Below are positions 52,851 to 63,726 of a DNA stretch of 64,000 bases, piece by piece. The DNA is from Undaria pinnatifida (Eukaryota > Sar > Phaeophyceae > Laminariales > Alariaceae): positions 12,585,851 through 12,649,850 of the forward strand of contig JABAKD010000023.1 of assembly GCA_012845835.1 (NCBI GenBank), read 5' to 3'. How positions within the stretch are numbered: position 1 is the first letter of the stretch; each line of letters opens with the position of its first letter. The notes beneath the pieces are model-generated. The model was not told the DNA's origin. It did no database searches and was given only the letters and a program-made list of their open reading frames with translations. The translations under genes were made by a program, and so were the position numbers.

Positions 52851-53985
52851 ATCATGGTTCGACGTTGGACGGTGAAGGTCCGCCCTGCGCGGTCGGTCTT
52901 GGTTGATACATGAATGTGAATACATGGCGGAGGCGTGTACATGGGTGCGTTTGTGCTACATAGGCCTGTACACAGTATGCTTAGATTACAGGTTCATGTT
53001 TTTCTGCTGTCTTTTTGTTTTGAGCAGAGCATAGGTGCTTATTGAGGCGTGTTTCGGTCAGATACGCTTCCGTATTTGTTTTGTTTTGTTGGATATGCTC
53101 TCATTTGTGCTCTTTGTTTTGGGGATGTCAACCGTAATTCTATAATGTAAACCAGAGGATGGTCCTTACAGCCCCCCCGAATTTGCGTGTGCTGGAAATT
53201 GAAAACCGCAGAATCGCCCCAGAACTGCAACAGCATAACAACGAACTTTTCTCATTGCAGATTATTAAGTGATAACTTCGTCCGTCTCACAAGTGCGGAT
53301 ACCTAAATTTGTACGGGTCCTTTACGGTGTCCGATCTGTTTCTCAACGTTTTTCGACGTCATTCTTGAATTGTTCGGCGTTGTGTGAGTTCAACTCATTT
53401 TTTTACAGCCTGTGCTTGAATCATGCAGCGGAACGCCCGCCAAAACAAACAGTCGGCCCAAACATGGCTGTATTTCGCCCCTTTCACAGGGGTAAGAAAG
53501 TGGCGAAAAGGTGTTGGAATATATCGATATAGTCTATGTGTGTTGTGTTTGTCTTCATTTTCAGAAATTCATCAAAACGTCAGATAATTCAGGGCCCCGT
53601 CGGCGAGGTGGGGGTGTACTGGGGGGCGAGTCCATGGGTAGTGAGCAGGCAGGGTACTACACGAGGACGTTTTCATACCTTGTTTTGATCATTCTCAAGA
53701 AACAACTCAAACAAATCTCGAAACATTCCAAAATATTGCCAAAATTGGGTATACTTCGACCCGTTTCAGGTATCAAAATACAGCGTGTTTTTTTTTTCAT
53801 TACATTCGTCTGCGTTTCACCTTTGTAACGAACCCGGCTACAACATCGTCACTAACACCGTTGTACCCAAACAACCGAATGCTTAGTGACTAACGTAGCG
53901 GCTTTATTAAGGCGCCAACGAATACCTCAAAAAAGGTGGACGAAAAGCACTTCGTCAGGACGTTCATCCTGCTGGTTCAAGTTGT
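52851..53985. other. No gene seen
   Basis: AT-rich, with T-runs near 53395 and 53790. A TAGTCTA heptamer occurs at 53530. No supported ORF; it may contain the 3' end of the minus-strand transposase transcript. Confidence 0.4.
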
Positions 53986-53991
53986 AGTTAG

Positions 53992-55772
53992 TTACAACAA
54001 CCACCCATATATTGAAGACCCAGAAGGGTCGGTTTTTTTGCTGCCCGCCCTGGTGCCCCTTCCTTCCGCCGCACCACGTTTTCTTGAGTTACCTGCTCTA
54101 GGGGGCAGGCGAACAGTATCCGGGTTCCCGACGAAGGCTGTCAACCCTCCCACCCCGCCTACCCCCGTCTGCGCCTGTGCTTGGGTACAGGCGGAGGCGT
54201 AAAAGTCGTTTACCAAAGCTTTGGCGGCGTCAGGCGAGAAACTGTCAGACAGAATACTGCATGTCAGCGCTAGTGTCTTGGAAACATCGGCGTACAACAC
54301 TTGCTTATCCTGTTCGGTTGGGCCCTTCTGCCGCAAGTCTAGCAGAACAGTCTGGACTGTCTGGCTGCTCCCTACGAAAGCCTTCCACCCCCCGCCGACG
54401 CTGGAAGCTGCTGTCCCTTGGAAGCCGCCCGTTCCTGCGGCTGCTCCTCCGTGGTGATCGGCCGCTATCCGTTTAGGCGTGGCAGCAGGTGGCCACTCAT
54501 CCTCTGGTGTGCCCCTCGCTTTCTCCGCCAGCCAGTGCTCGTGTAGAAGCCCGACGTGGAATCGAAAGCGTCGAGAGTGGATCATGGCCGCCCAGAAATG
54601 GCGGCAGCACAGCCCTAGGACCTGGAGTGTGCGGCACTTACACAAGTGGCTACCATCGGGGAAGAGCGTCACGAGGTACGTGTAGGTGTGAGAGTCGCGT
54701 GACTCGCAAACCTGGTAGACGAAGACGACGTCGCAAAGCTTCTCGGTGATGTACTCGAAAGTGCGTTGACGCCTCCGCGCGTTCCGGGACATCGATCTCC
54801 TTCCCGCCCTGCCGGCAGTACAGAATAGCGGCACCCATCTTTTGCTCCATGAATCGCCGCGGCCACGGGGCGATCAGGAATTCCGAGGCTTCCATCACGC
54901 TCTTCAACGCAGTCGTCGCCGGAATGGCCATTCGAACAGGTGGCAGGTGCTGAATGGCATCACGAAGCATTGCGGAGTCACGCTGGTTGTCGACGAGGCC
55001 CGTGAAGCACGTGGCGACGTCTACGAGAGGCGTGCGAGCATCGCACTTCTCCTCGATCAGCGCGTTCTGCCCTGCAAGGATACGTTCCGAAAAGCGGGAG
55101 GTGCGAACATTTAAAGCGACGCGGAGAGGGGCTTGGAACGGATGGTGAGCGACACCTTCATTTCCTCCTCCGTAAAAACCACGAACAGCATGCCGATTAT
55201 GGGGGGTCACACGACTTGCGCTCCGAAGACGAATATCGCGAAAGAAAAATCAAATCGCACAGCCAACCATACATCCGCCAGGAAAGGTGCATGGATGGCC
55301 GGGCATGATTCAGGGGGGGGTGTCGGGAACGGGGCTGACTGATTCGTGGTTTTGCGGGTGAGCGTAATATACCCGAGGACCAAAGGACCAACCACGAACA
55401 CGAAAGTATTTTTGGTATGCACAGCAACACTTACTTGCAACACGATACCACGCCAATGTAAGACTCTTGTGTGAACGTCAACATTTCCCCGCGCGATCCC
55501 AACACTACCGACCAAGCAGCGATGAGATTGCGCATGGTCTGGTGAAAAACATACACGTACGTAGAAACACACCTTCAACTCTTGACGTTGTCCACGAACC
55601 CACAGAGAAGGCTAGCTCGGATACGTACTCGGCCCACCGTCTCCGGTCTTCGTAGATCACCCCCATGTATTGGTCTGCCTTGGGGTATTTCTCGGAGAGG
55701 GTCTTGAACTTTTTCCTCGAACTTCGCCATGGAGATCTGCTGGCGAGCCACCTTGAACTCGGCCATGAAGGC
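53992..55772 (-). pseudogene. MULE transposase C-terminal half with SWIM zinc finger
   Basis: Exon 55573-55772 opens after TTTTCCCACAG with AFMAEFKVARQQISMAKFEE; a one-base change in an A5 run (about 55712) shifts to FKTLSEKYPKADQYMGVIYE and TTSRVEG. After a 501-bp intron, 53992-55071 reads QNALIEEKCDART, then (shift near 54765) FEYITEKLCDVVFVYQV and the SWIM finger CKC-x8-C-C-R-H in SHLCKCRTLQVLGLCCRHFW. A low-complexity tail ends GSSIYGWLL and TAA at 53992. SWIM fingers follow the catalytic domain in FAR1 and MuDR-like transposases, which fits the order here. Confidence 0.78.
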
Positions 55773-55979
55773 CTGTGGGAAAACAACGAGGGGGAAGTTG
55801 GGTTCGGGACAGCATTTACATGCCGTTGCACAGCCAAAACAAATTAGTATGTCAAAATGTACATGTATGTGATTTTAGAGTCAACATTAAAGGCGACATA
55901 GTCCAGTGACCGTCAAACCAATACAAACTGCGTCATATTTTGTACGTGCCCCAAGCAAAACCGGTGCACACATGCATAC

Positions 55980-57210
55980 TGGAGCCCAATTCTTTGGAGA
56001 GACCTTGGAGGATGTCCTGGTACAGGTACCACAAGCAACGCCTGGCCGTCGCGTCCGGGAAGACGTGTCGGACTGCCCCCATCATAGCAGCATCGGCGTC
56101 TAGGATGAAGATACCCGGCTGCTTGCCGCCACGGGACGCAAGAGCATTCTCCAACATCCAGATGAAAGTGTCCGTCGTCGTGTCCGCTGTGATGGATCGG
56201 CCGACGATACGCGTCCGGAAGTCATCATCGATGACGGCGAACACACCGATGGGCATACGGTACCAGTTTTTCACGGCCGTATCGTTGTAGACGCCACATA
56301 CCCATATCGATTCCACAGAGATACCTGCGGGCGCGGTGGAGGGGACATATTTGTCTTTTAAAATGGCTGCATCCGTCCGTCTTGACGCGTAACAATGACA
56401 GATGGGCACCGATTGCTGGTTGAAACACTACGAGCGCTGGGTACGTACCTGCTCCCTCGTCTGCCAGAAAATATGGCTGAGTCGGCCTCCCTCGTCAAGC
56501 TTCACCTCGCACACTCCGCCGACCGCAGTTTCCCTCTTCACCTGGGACCCAAGAGCGTGAATTTTTGGAAACGAGCGGCGGCAAGGGTACTGGGTTCATG
56601 ACAAACAGCCAGTCCTCGATCATGCGCAGTCGGACAAAGCACACCCAATAATTATATTCCGTCCGTGCACCACGAGATACATTAAAATAAATGCAATACT
56701 TTTGAAGCATTTCACGGTCTGCGGGCCTTCAACAATGTTCTTGTATGCTTCCATGATAGGTCGTGTTGTTGTTTGTGCTGCCACGCCAACCCCTGCATAC
56801 CAAAGTTACGTGTACACGGGCGGCTAGGCGGCGCACCGCTGGTGAGGACGGGATTTACCACAGTCAGTCCAGTGGGCATGTGGATAGCAGTGTCCTTCCA
56901 ACACGCCGAGCCTGACCCCCCCCCCCCACAGGGATACTTCCTCCGAGACACCTCCTAGAGTTTCCCAAGGGCCCGGGGGGGGGGGGATCACCTCACACTT
57001 GACCACATACCTCGTAGACATCGGTAGCATCGAACGTCTGCTCCCCTCCCGTTTGCACCTGCACTGCGTTTTGAACATCGCGACGGTTCACGTGCTCACT
57101 GTGCAAATTCTCCAGTACCACCACGATAGCCTTGGACTTCATACCCCCAGCCGGTAAAACGTGAAAACACGACAACGACATGAGACAACATGAGACATTC
57201 TCGTCAATAC
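55980..57210 (-). pseudogene. MULE transposase, linker and catalytic exons
   Basis: 57011-57210 encodes MKSKAIVVVLENLHSEHVN and RRDVQNAV. 56449-56541 is an exact 31-codon exon with VKLDEGGRLSHIFWQTREQ. The next exon opens with SLWNRYGYV, shifts by one base near 56292, and has the MULE core: VYNDTAVKNWYRMPIG (first catalytic D), FAVIDDDFRTRIVGRS, then GIFILDADAAMMGAVRHVFP (second D) and RRCLWYLYQD in place of the usual CxWH. The third acidic residue should lie in the following exon. Rearranges MULE-type DNA transposons by cut and paste. Confidence 0.75.
56916..56986. repeat. C12 and G12 runs facing each other in an intron
   Basis: C12 at 56916-56927 and G12 at 56975-56986, 47 bp apart, inside the 469-bp intron of the transposase gene. 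On the transcript they could pair into a perfect stem. Confidence 0.8.
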
Positions 57211-57324
57211 CTAACGGCAAGAAGCGGGACAATAAGTTGATGGGTACTGCCTGAACGTTCGTTGGCATTGAGTACGACATTATGACAACATGTTCGTTCT
57301 GCTGTTGCGGTCTTGCCTACTCAC

Positions 57325-58002
57325 CAGTCAGCTTTACCACTTGTCCCTGCATCTCCCCTGTGAGCTTTCCAGCCAGCCGCATTTTCACCGCCATAGCCTC
57401 GCGGTCAATGGCGTGGTTGTGCTCGAGCTTCAAGCTTCGCAACGAGGGATGGGCGTGACTCTTGGCGTGCCTGAGAGTGACCTGCTTCAGTAATTTTTTT
57501 CCGTGACCAAGACAGGAACAGATGTGTGCATATTCGTATTCAGCTTTGATCAATTTCGGCAACGACAACCTGCAACGACATACCACGCACTAACTGTATT
57601 TCGTTACGGTGTCTCATGCTTTCAACTCGTTTCGCATTTGAGGTGTGTCGCGGCTGTTCGCCCCATGGGGTGGGAAGGGCGTGGCCCCATGGCGTGGGAA
57701 GGGCGTGGCCCCAGGGGTGGGAAGGGCGTGAGTGTTGAGATGGTGGTGGCTCTGGATGTGTTTTACTCGAGTGTTATCCGCACGCTTCATAGGTGCCTCC
57801 AGTGTCCTCAAATCTCCCGCTCGTACGATACCTAGGAGCCTTCACAAGTGTCTAATGTTGTGAAATACCGCGCACGTATTCACAAGTGCCCCCGGCACCA
57901 ACGTAGGCCACACACCCACACACACAAACACCCATGCACACACCTCAAACGGGCAACCTATCCTGCTTGTACCGCAGCCATTCCGGCGGGTGATGCCAGG
58001 CA
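57325..58002 (-). pseudogene. FAR1-type zinc DNA-binding exons
   Basis: Exon 57942-58002 ends with CGTSRIGCPFEV, the cysteine-bearing core of FAR1/FRS domains. After a 372-bp intron, 57325-57569 continues SLPKLIKAEYEYAHICSC and ends with the HNH-type word LKLEHNHAIDREAM. C and H spacing agrees with the WRKY-GCM1-related fold. Donor at 57324 is GTGAGT. Further 5' exons, including the start codon, were not identified; the region 58003-58500 contains only uncertain pieces. Confidence 0.65.
57662..57735 (+). repeat. 24-bp minisatellite (3 copies)
   Basis: GGGTGGGAAGGGCGTGGCCC units at about 57667, 57691 and 57715. In the 372-bp intron of the transposase gene on the other strand. Confidence 0.85.
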
Positions 58003-58689
58003 CTGCGCACAAAAGGCAACACAATAACGAAGCCAGTGATCAGTGAGTACAAAGACAACACTGGCAACACTGGCTGCTGGCGACAACTTGCCGTACGCCC
58101 CTCGCGTCCCGTTTTATTCTACTCGTTTCACTGTAATCGTCGCAAACAACAAAGTACTCCAAGATATACACATGCCCTGCAACCACAGCTCCAGCTCCCG
58201 GCATACGCTTACCGTTGTCCAAGGAGAGCAGGTACTGCTCTTGATCACGTCTCCCTTTCCCAGCTCTCTGACAAACGAACTTTTTAAAGTCCACCCTATT
58301 GCTCGAGCCGTCGTCCACCCGTGACGATTTAGCGACAACCAGGATAATTCCCTAATTCCCACACACGCTGCGCAGTTCTTCTTCCACCTCTGCGAGTGTT
58401 CCGTTTTCCACCGGAATGGCCTTCAGCTTGACCAGCAATGCTGCTGGGTCGTACGCGTGGCCGGACGTAAGCAACAGCACGAAGGCCAATAAAACCCTAA
58501 GTTCTAACTGGCTGCAGGGGTGCATGCTATCAGTGGTCGGCGCTCAGTGGTCGGCGAAACACATATTCGACGGTTGGTTTTCAGCCGCCCGGGAACAGCC
58601 GCCCGGGAACTACCATCCCTACTACGCAAAACTCTGTTGTGGACCAAAGAAGTGAAACTAAACGCAAAATGTTTGAACAACTGCTGGCA

Positions 58690-59560
58690 CATACACGTTG
58701 GGTTGGACGGGTTACGTACGGTAGTCACGCGCCCCACATCTTGACAGTCGTACAGGCATGGAGTCGCCAATTTACAATCGAAACGGTAAGGGCAACCGCA
58801 GCCTATCAATTACAAGTGCCCTGTAGTTCACCTGCTGTGCTGGGACGCCGCTCATTGGAGGCGGGGGTTGCTGCTGCTCAGCTGCAGGTGCAGTTTCAGG
58901 CGCAAGTGCAGCTCCAGGCGCAGGTGCAGCTCCAGGTGCTGGTGCAGCTCCAGGTGCAGCCCCTGCAGGAAGAGGCGCTCCGATCCCGCCGGCCTGAACT
59001 CCGGCAACAGCATCACGCCAACAAGCACAAAACGAAAGGAACAAATTCGAACCACTGCTATCACCTATGATATCATACGCACATGTTGGGATGGACAGAA
59101 TATGTACCGCAGTAACGCGCCCCACGTCTTGGCAGTGGTGCAGGTACAGGCATGGGGTCGTGAGGTTACAGTCGACACGGTAGGGGCAACGGCAGCCCGT
59201 CATTTTCAAGTGCCCTCTAGTTCACCTGCCGTGCTGGACCGGCGCTCATTGGAGGGGTTGCTGCCGCGCAAGTGCAGGTGCAGGTGCAGGTGAAGCTCCT
59301 GCAGGGAGGGAGACGAGCTACGATCCCGCCGGCCTGAACTTCTGCAACACCATGCCATCAAGCACCAAGCACAAAACGAAAGCGAAACGTTTGAACTGCT
59401 GTCACCTATGATACCATACGTGCATGTTCGGATGGACAGGACATGTACGTTCAGCAGTAACGGGTAACGCGCCCCACATATTGACAGTGGTACAGGCGTA
59501 CAGGCATGGACGGGATATGCACAGTAGCCACGCGCCCCACATCTTTACAGCGGTGGTACC
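58690..59560. repeat. Tandem copies of repeat D with an 18-bp minisatellite
   Basis: Unit 1 (about 58690-59085) and unit 2 (about 59088-59400) share GGGATGGAC..., CGCGCCCCACNTCTTGNCAG, CAAGTGCCCT.TAGTTCACCTG and the GCTCATTGGAGG edge; a shortened third unit follows at 59430-59560. Unit 1 holds CAGGTGCAGCTCCAGGCG repeats (58890-58960). The minus strand of unit 1 encodes PPPPMSGVPAQQVNYRALVI, also found at 51570. Confidence 0.8.
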
Positions 59561-59989
59561 GGCAGTGGTAGCGGCACAAAACGAAAGGGAAAGCGTTTGA
59601 ACAACTGTGTCACATACGAACAGCGAGAGAACGGGTATGATACAGCAGTCCACCATCTGTGACGCCCGATCTACTACTGTCTGTGTATGATACTGCTGTA
59701 TGATACCTCGTACGTGGTATGATATAGACTTAATGACTTAGTTCTCGACCCCCTCGGAGGTCTCGCTCGGCATATCCTCCCCCCTCTCAGCCCTTCTCAG
59801 CCCGTAATTGCCGAAAAGAAAATTAGTTGCTGGGGAAAAGAACCGTCCCGAAGTTCCTTGCCTTCTTTGCTTTCCATATAATTCTCAGCTTTCTTTGCTC
59901 TCTGATCTTTTTATTTTGCTTCTCAGCAACTTCTTTTTGTACCCAAACACTACTTTTTTTTTGCTTTTTCTTAAAACTTTTACATTTGA

Positions 59990-60454
59990 AGTTGGCCAGT
60001 TGCTGGCTGAGGGGGAATTGCCGTTGACGGCTGCAAACAATTTGAATTTGGAATTTGCCGGATCGGCAATAACAATTTGAAGTTGAAATTTGCGACGCGG
60101 ATCAAGGCTAGTGCGGGAGGAGGCTCCGCCAACAGTGGGGTGGTGGAGGTTCAGGATCAGGCGTGCGGACGTAGGTCAGGCAACAACGGGACTCAGCTTC
60201 TTCTGGCAATCCTGATTGGCCGTGCTCGAGAAAGGGTTGTGACGGCTTCCGCATCGCACGAACTAGAAAAAACGGGAGTTCCCAGTACGCTGTCTGCGAC
60301 ACCCGCAGCAGTGACGACCCATCTACGTGCCAAGCTTTTTATAAGCACTGGGGAAGCGGCGACAACCCTCGTGTGTGTGACTGGTGTGACGCGGACACCT
60401 GTGATTCACCTTCGATCGGCGTCCCTAACGAAGGAGCTGAGAGCTTGACGAAAC
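59990..60454 (+). pseudogene. Exon of a Gly/Cys-rich extracellular-type protein (frameshifted)
   Basis: Three overlapping open segments form one coding stretch that ends at a GTGAGT donor (60455-60460). The first (to about 60062) has GQLLAEGELPLTAANNLNLE. The second has KFATRIKASAGGGSANSGVV and EVQDQAC. The third (60175-60454) has SASSGNPDWPCSRKGCDGF, then VCDTRSSDDPSTCQAFYKHW and VCDWCDADTCDSP. The glycine-rich repeat followed by a cysteine-rich domain recalls beta-helix (POMP-like) secreted proteins of brown algae; this is recollection, not a search. The frame breaks near 60062 and 60190 suggest decay. The start is not seen. Confidence 0.45.
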
Positions 60455-60855
60455 GTGAGTTTCATTTCTTCGTGTTGTTGGAATTTGATGTTTGCTGTCA
60501 GCTACTACTGATGTTGAGATTTTGTTCCCGTTGTCAGTGTGTTGAGCGCCGTGCGACATAGGTAAGACACTAGATGTCAACATCCTGGTTTTTCGGTAGT
60601 GCTGCGTTGAGTGTTGGCTGAGTGTGCTGCAGGTTGTGCGCACTATGTGGTTTTGGGTGTTGGTGAACTCAAGCGAATGCTGTTTCCAATAATGATGCAC
60701 ATTAAAATTTACATTGTTTGGCCTTATGTGCCTGTCTGCAACGTTTGCTGTAACATGTGTGTGCTACACCAGCGTGGTCGAACTACCACACCGTGTGGAA
60801 GCTGTGCTTGGGGACGCGTAGCCTGAACAAAGTCAAGTTCGCCTGGGTGGTCACG
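60455..60855. other. No gene supported
   Basis: Putative intron and spacer sequence with several acceptor-like TGTCAG words; no exon could be phased with either neighbour. Confidence 0.35.
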
Positions 60856-60859
60856 GAGG

Positions 60860-61790
60860 GAAGTCCCGTCATCGGGGTAAGCATGCTGTACTAGTTGTCT
60901 ACGCAGCAATGACGCTGTGTGCTGTGATTATTTTTCATGCGTACAACCAAACACACTTTTTGTATGTACGAGTACGAGTACGGGGCAGTCCCGTCATCGG
61001 GGTAAGCCAGGGTTGTACAAAGTGGTCATGCAGTGACGCTGTGTGCTGTGATTTATTTTTCATACGTACAACGAAACACACTTTTTGTATGTACGACTGC
61101 GTGTACGGGGCAGTCCCGTCATCGGGGTGTGAGCGGGGGTTGTACAAGTAGTCTAGTCTAATGGTCTAGACCATGCAGTGACGCTGTGTGCTGTGATTTC
61201 TTTTTCGTACGTACAACCACACTTTATGTATGTACGACTAGGTCCATGCAGTGACGCTGTGTGCTGTGATTTATTTTCTGTGATTTATTTTTCATACGTA
61301 CAACCAAACACACTTTTTGTATGTACGACTACGTGTACGGGGCAGTCCCATCATCGGGGTATAAGCGGGGGTTGTACAAGTAGTGGTCTATGCAGTGACA
61401 CTGTGTGCTGTGGTTTCTTTTTCATACGTACAACCAAACACACTTTATGCATGTACGACTACGAGTACGGGGCAGTCCCGTCATCGGGGTAAGCGGGGGT
61501 TGAACAAGTGGTCCATGCAGTGACGCTTTGTGCCGTGATATAAACACACTTTTTGGATGTACGACTACGACTACGTAGTATCTATACATGTAAGACGCAA
61601 TGAAAACGGGCAAGTCCCATCACGGGGGCCAGCCAGGGTTGTAAAAATGGTCCATGCAGTGAAAAAGAACACAGCAGCATCATACCATCAGCACCAGTCG
61701 CGGTACACTCTGGAGGTTGATATATAGCAGAAAACAGCAGCTGAAGTTACCCTGGGTGGTGCTGGAGAGCAGTCCCGTGATTGGGGTTAG
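60860..61790 (+). repeat. ~125-bp tandem array (~7-8 copies)
   Basis: AGTCCCGTCATCGGGGT is at about 60862, 60987, 61112, 61342 (one change), 61472 and, altered, 61608 and 61768. Other constant words: GCAGTGACGCTGTGTGCTGTG and CATACGTACAACCAAACACA, CTTTTTGTATGTACGACTA. Each unit carries CCCGTCATCGGGG with a CCC/GGG dyad. Copy lengths vary by deletions. Confidence 0.88.
61149..61160. other. TAGTCTAGTCTA double site
   Basis: Inside one unit of the 125-bp array (GTACAAG-TAGTCTAGTCTA-ATGG); the other units have only GTACAAGTNGTGG or GTACAAAGTGG here. Confidence 0.6.
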
Positions 61791-61799
61791 CGAGTTGTT

Positions 61800-62280
61800 C
61801 ATGTAGTGACACGGTGTACTGCTGTTACTCACTTTTCATACAACCACATGAACTTTTTGTATGAACGAGTACAAGTAGGGTGCGCAACCTCTTCAGGAAT
61901 CGCAGTACACGTCGGTCGTAATAGTATTGATAGCAGCAGTAATAGAGCAGTACCTAACAATATAATCTATACAGCAGGTACTGACTCTTACCCTTCGTTG
62001 TCGGTATTCCGCCGGTAGGCCTTATAGACTATAGCAGAATACCAGGGCTTACGCTTACCAGTTGCGACTGTGAATCCCGTTCGTTCCTGTCCCAGTCGTG
62101 GTTTCATACGTGTTAGCAACGTTGTGGTACCAGGTAGGGTTTTGCCCATAAACGGCCGCTTTTATTACAGTGTTACGACTTTCTTTCAAACTTCGGAAAC
62201 CGACGACTGCTACTATTAAGTGGCGTTACTATTTTGAACATTCACTGAACGCTAGGTATTCCCATCCGTTGTTGTCGTTC
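61800..62280. other. No gene supported
   Basis: AT-rich spacer with a TAGACTA at 62025; its right edge is the polypyrimidine and CGTTCGCAG acceptor of the next exon. Confidence 0.4.
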
Positions 62281-62284
62281 GCAG

Positions 62285-62455
62285 AAGCCCTGCGAAGCAG
62301 TCGCCGAGGGCCGCCAAGTCGGCGAGGGCATAAACACGAAGTGCACCGGCGACATCAAGGTCGGTGACCTCCTCCTGAAGAAGGCAGGCGACTACTTGCT
62401 CGATATATCTCCCGCATTCCATTACCACTGTGCCAAGAGGGCGTCCGACATCGAG
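62285..62455 (+). CDS. Internal exon of an unidentified gene (57 codons)
   Basis: Bounded by a GTTGTCGTTCGCAG acceptor and a GTACGT donor, exactly 171 bp, phase 0 at both ends, with one uninterrupted frame. Codon third positions are overwhelmingly G or C, unlike the flanking DNA. The peptide runs from KPCEAVAEG through GDIKVGDLLLKKAGDYLLDI to HCAKRASDIE. The spacing of DYLLDISPAF..HCAKRASDI is loosely like a GLG1 cysteine-rich repeat, but I would not name it on this alone. The downstream exon at 62755 is in phase. Confidence 0.5.
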
Positions 62456-62754
62456 GTACGTTCTACTCTTATCTTGCGTCCTGTGTGTCACGAGTCCCTA
62501 TTAATATTCGAGACATTCATGTCTCTTGCTCGAGACTAGGGGATTGCGTGCGGATATAGTCTATGCAGTGCGGCTCTTCTTCCAAGTACCAAGAGCAAAT
62601 ATAACAATACCACAACAATTACTAACAACGAAAGAAGGAGCTCCATTAGTTTGGATGGTAACGACGTCTGCTGGAGAGAAGTACGAATACTTTTTTACAC
62701 ATAGACTACATACTTATCGACGTCCTCCCGCTATGCTTCAACGTTTGTGGACAG

Positions 62755-62856
62755 ATCCACAAGATGATCGACAAAAAACAAGAGTGCAAGGTGCTGGGTA
62801 CCTCCGCTGAGGAGGAGTCCACGCAAGCCTGCATGCTCCTTCGGAAGCAATGTTGA
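62755..62856 (+). CDS. Terminal exon of the same gene (33 codons + stop)
   Basis: Follows a 299-bp intron (GTACGT...GTGGACAG). The frame IHKMIDKKQECKVLG and then ESTQACMLLRKQC ends with TGA at 62854-62856. Three cysteines, G/C-ending codons and phase agreement with 62285-62455 support it. Its last 20 bases also begin the tandem repeat that follows, so the original 3' end may have been altered by that duplication. Confidence 0.42.
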   Translation: MHKMIDKKQECKVLGTSAEEESTQACMLLRKQC

Positions 62857-63153
62857 CAGCACGTTCTTTATAGAACGTTAAGTTGTGGTTTCTATATAGC
62901 AGCATCGGTTTTTGAGCACTATGCCTAAATGCATGCTCTTCTTCCTTGGGAGTACAAATGCACTTCACATGTTTGCGGTGTGTGCGTTCAAGTTTCTGCT
63001 TCCAGCATGTTTTTTTTTGGCACTGCGCTCCTTCACATCTTAAGTGCACTGTTGTAGTTTTTCTGTCTCTATCCTTGACAAGCGTGCTGGCGTTTATGCT
63101 TGCGACAATAATAAGTTCTTCATAGTCGAATTAGAGAGAGCTATTCGTAAGTG

Positions 63154-63160
63154 TAGTCTA
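63154..63160. other. TAGTCTA insertion site
   Basis: AAGTG-TAGTCTA-GAGGTGCTA versus AAGTG-TA-CAGGTGCTA at about 63694 in the sister unit of the 495-bp duplication. Confidence 0.7.
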
Positions 63161-63726
63161 GAGGTGCTAGCTCAAAGGTGTAATATGGTGTGCCAACTAA
63201 GTCCTCCGAGGTGGTGGGGGCATGTTAGCACGGGCGGCGGTATATTAGCATTTTGTACATACCAGAACAAGATATTTTTGAGCGCTACGCTTATAGACTA
63301 TACATGCGCCTATAGAAGTATGACGTTACACTGCTCCTTCAGAAGCAATGTTGACATTACGTCCTTTCTTGAACGTCAAGTTGTGTTTTCTAAATATCAG
63401 CTTCGTTCTTCGAGCACTACGCCTAAATGCGTGCTCTTTTAGTCCTTGGGAATGCGCTTGTACTTTTGTTTGCGGTGTGTGCGTTCAGTTTCTGTTTCCA
63501 GCATGTGTCTTTGGGCACTGCGCCGAAAAACATGCTCCTTTATTAATAGATGTTTGAGTTGTAGTTTCAGACTAACTACCTGTAGTTTTAGACTAACCAC
63601 CTGTTTTGCTGTCTCTGTCCTTGACAAGCGCGTGCCTGGTGTCTATGCACTGCGATAATATATTATTGGTGATCGACTTAGAGTTATTAATAAGTGTACA
63701 GGTGCTACCTGAGAGGTGGAAGGATA

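Larger units (their letters stand above)
53992..58002 (-). mobile_element. FAR1/MULE transposase gene, spliced, frameshifted
   Basis: The minus-strand gene model has phase-compatible GT-AG introns. Exons: 57942-58002 and 57325-57569 (FAR1-type DNA binding), 57011-57210, 56449-56541, 55980-56324 (MULE catalytic), 55573-55772, and 53992-55071 (SWIM and tail). Introns lie at 57570-57941, 57211-57324, 56542-57010, 56325-56448, about 55773-55979 and 55072-55572. Intron phases match at 57942/57569, 57011/56541, 56449/56324 and 55573/55071. Single-base frame changes near 56292, 55712 and 54765 break the protein. Terminal inverted repeats and a 9-bp target duplication, expected for a MULE, were not found by eye. 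Confidence 0.78.
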
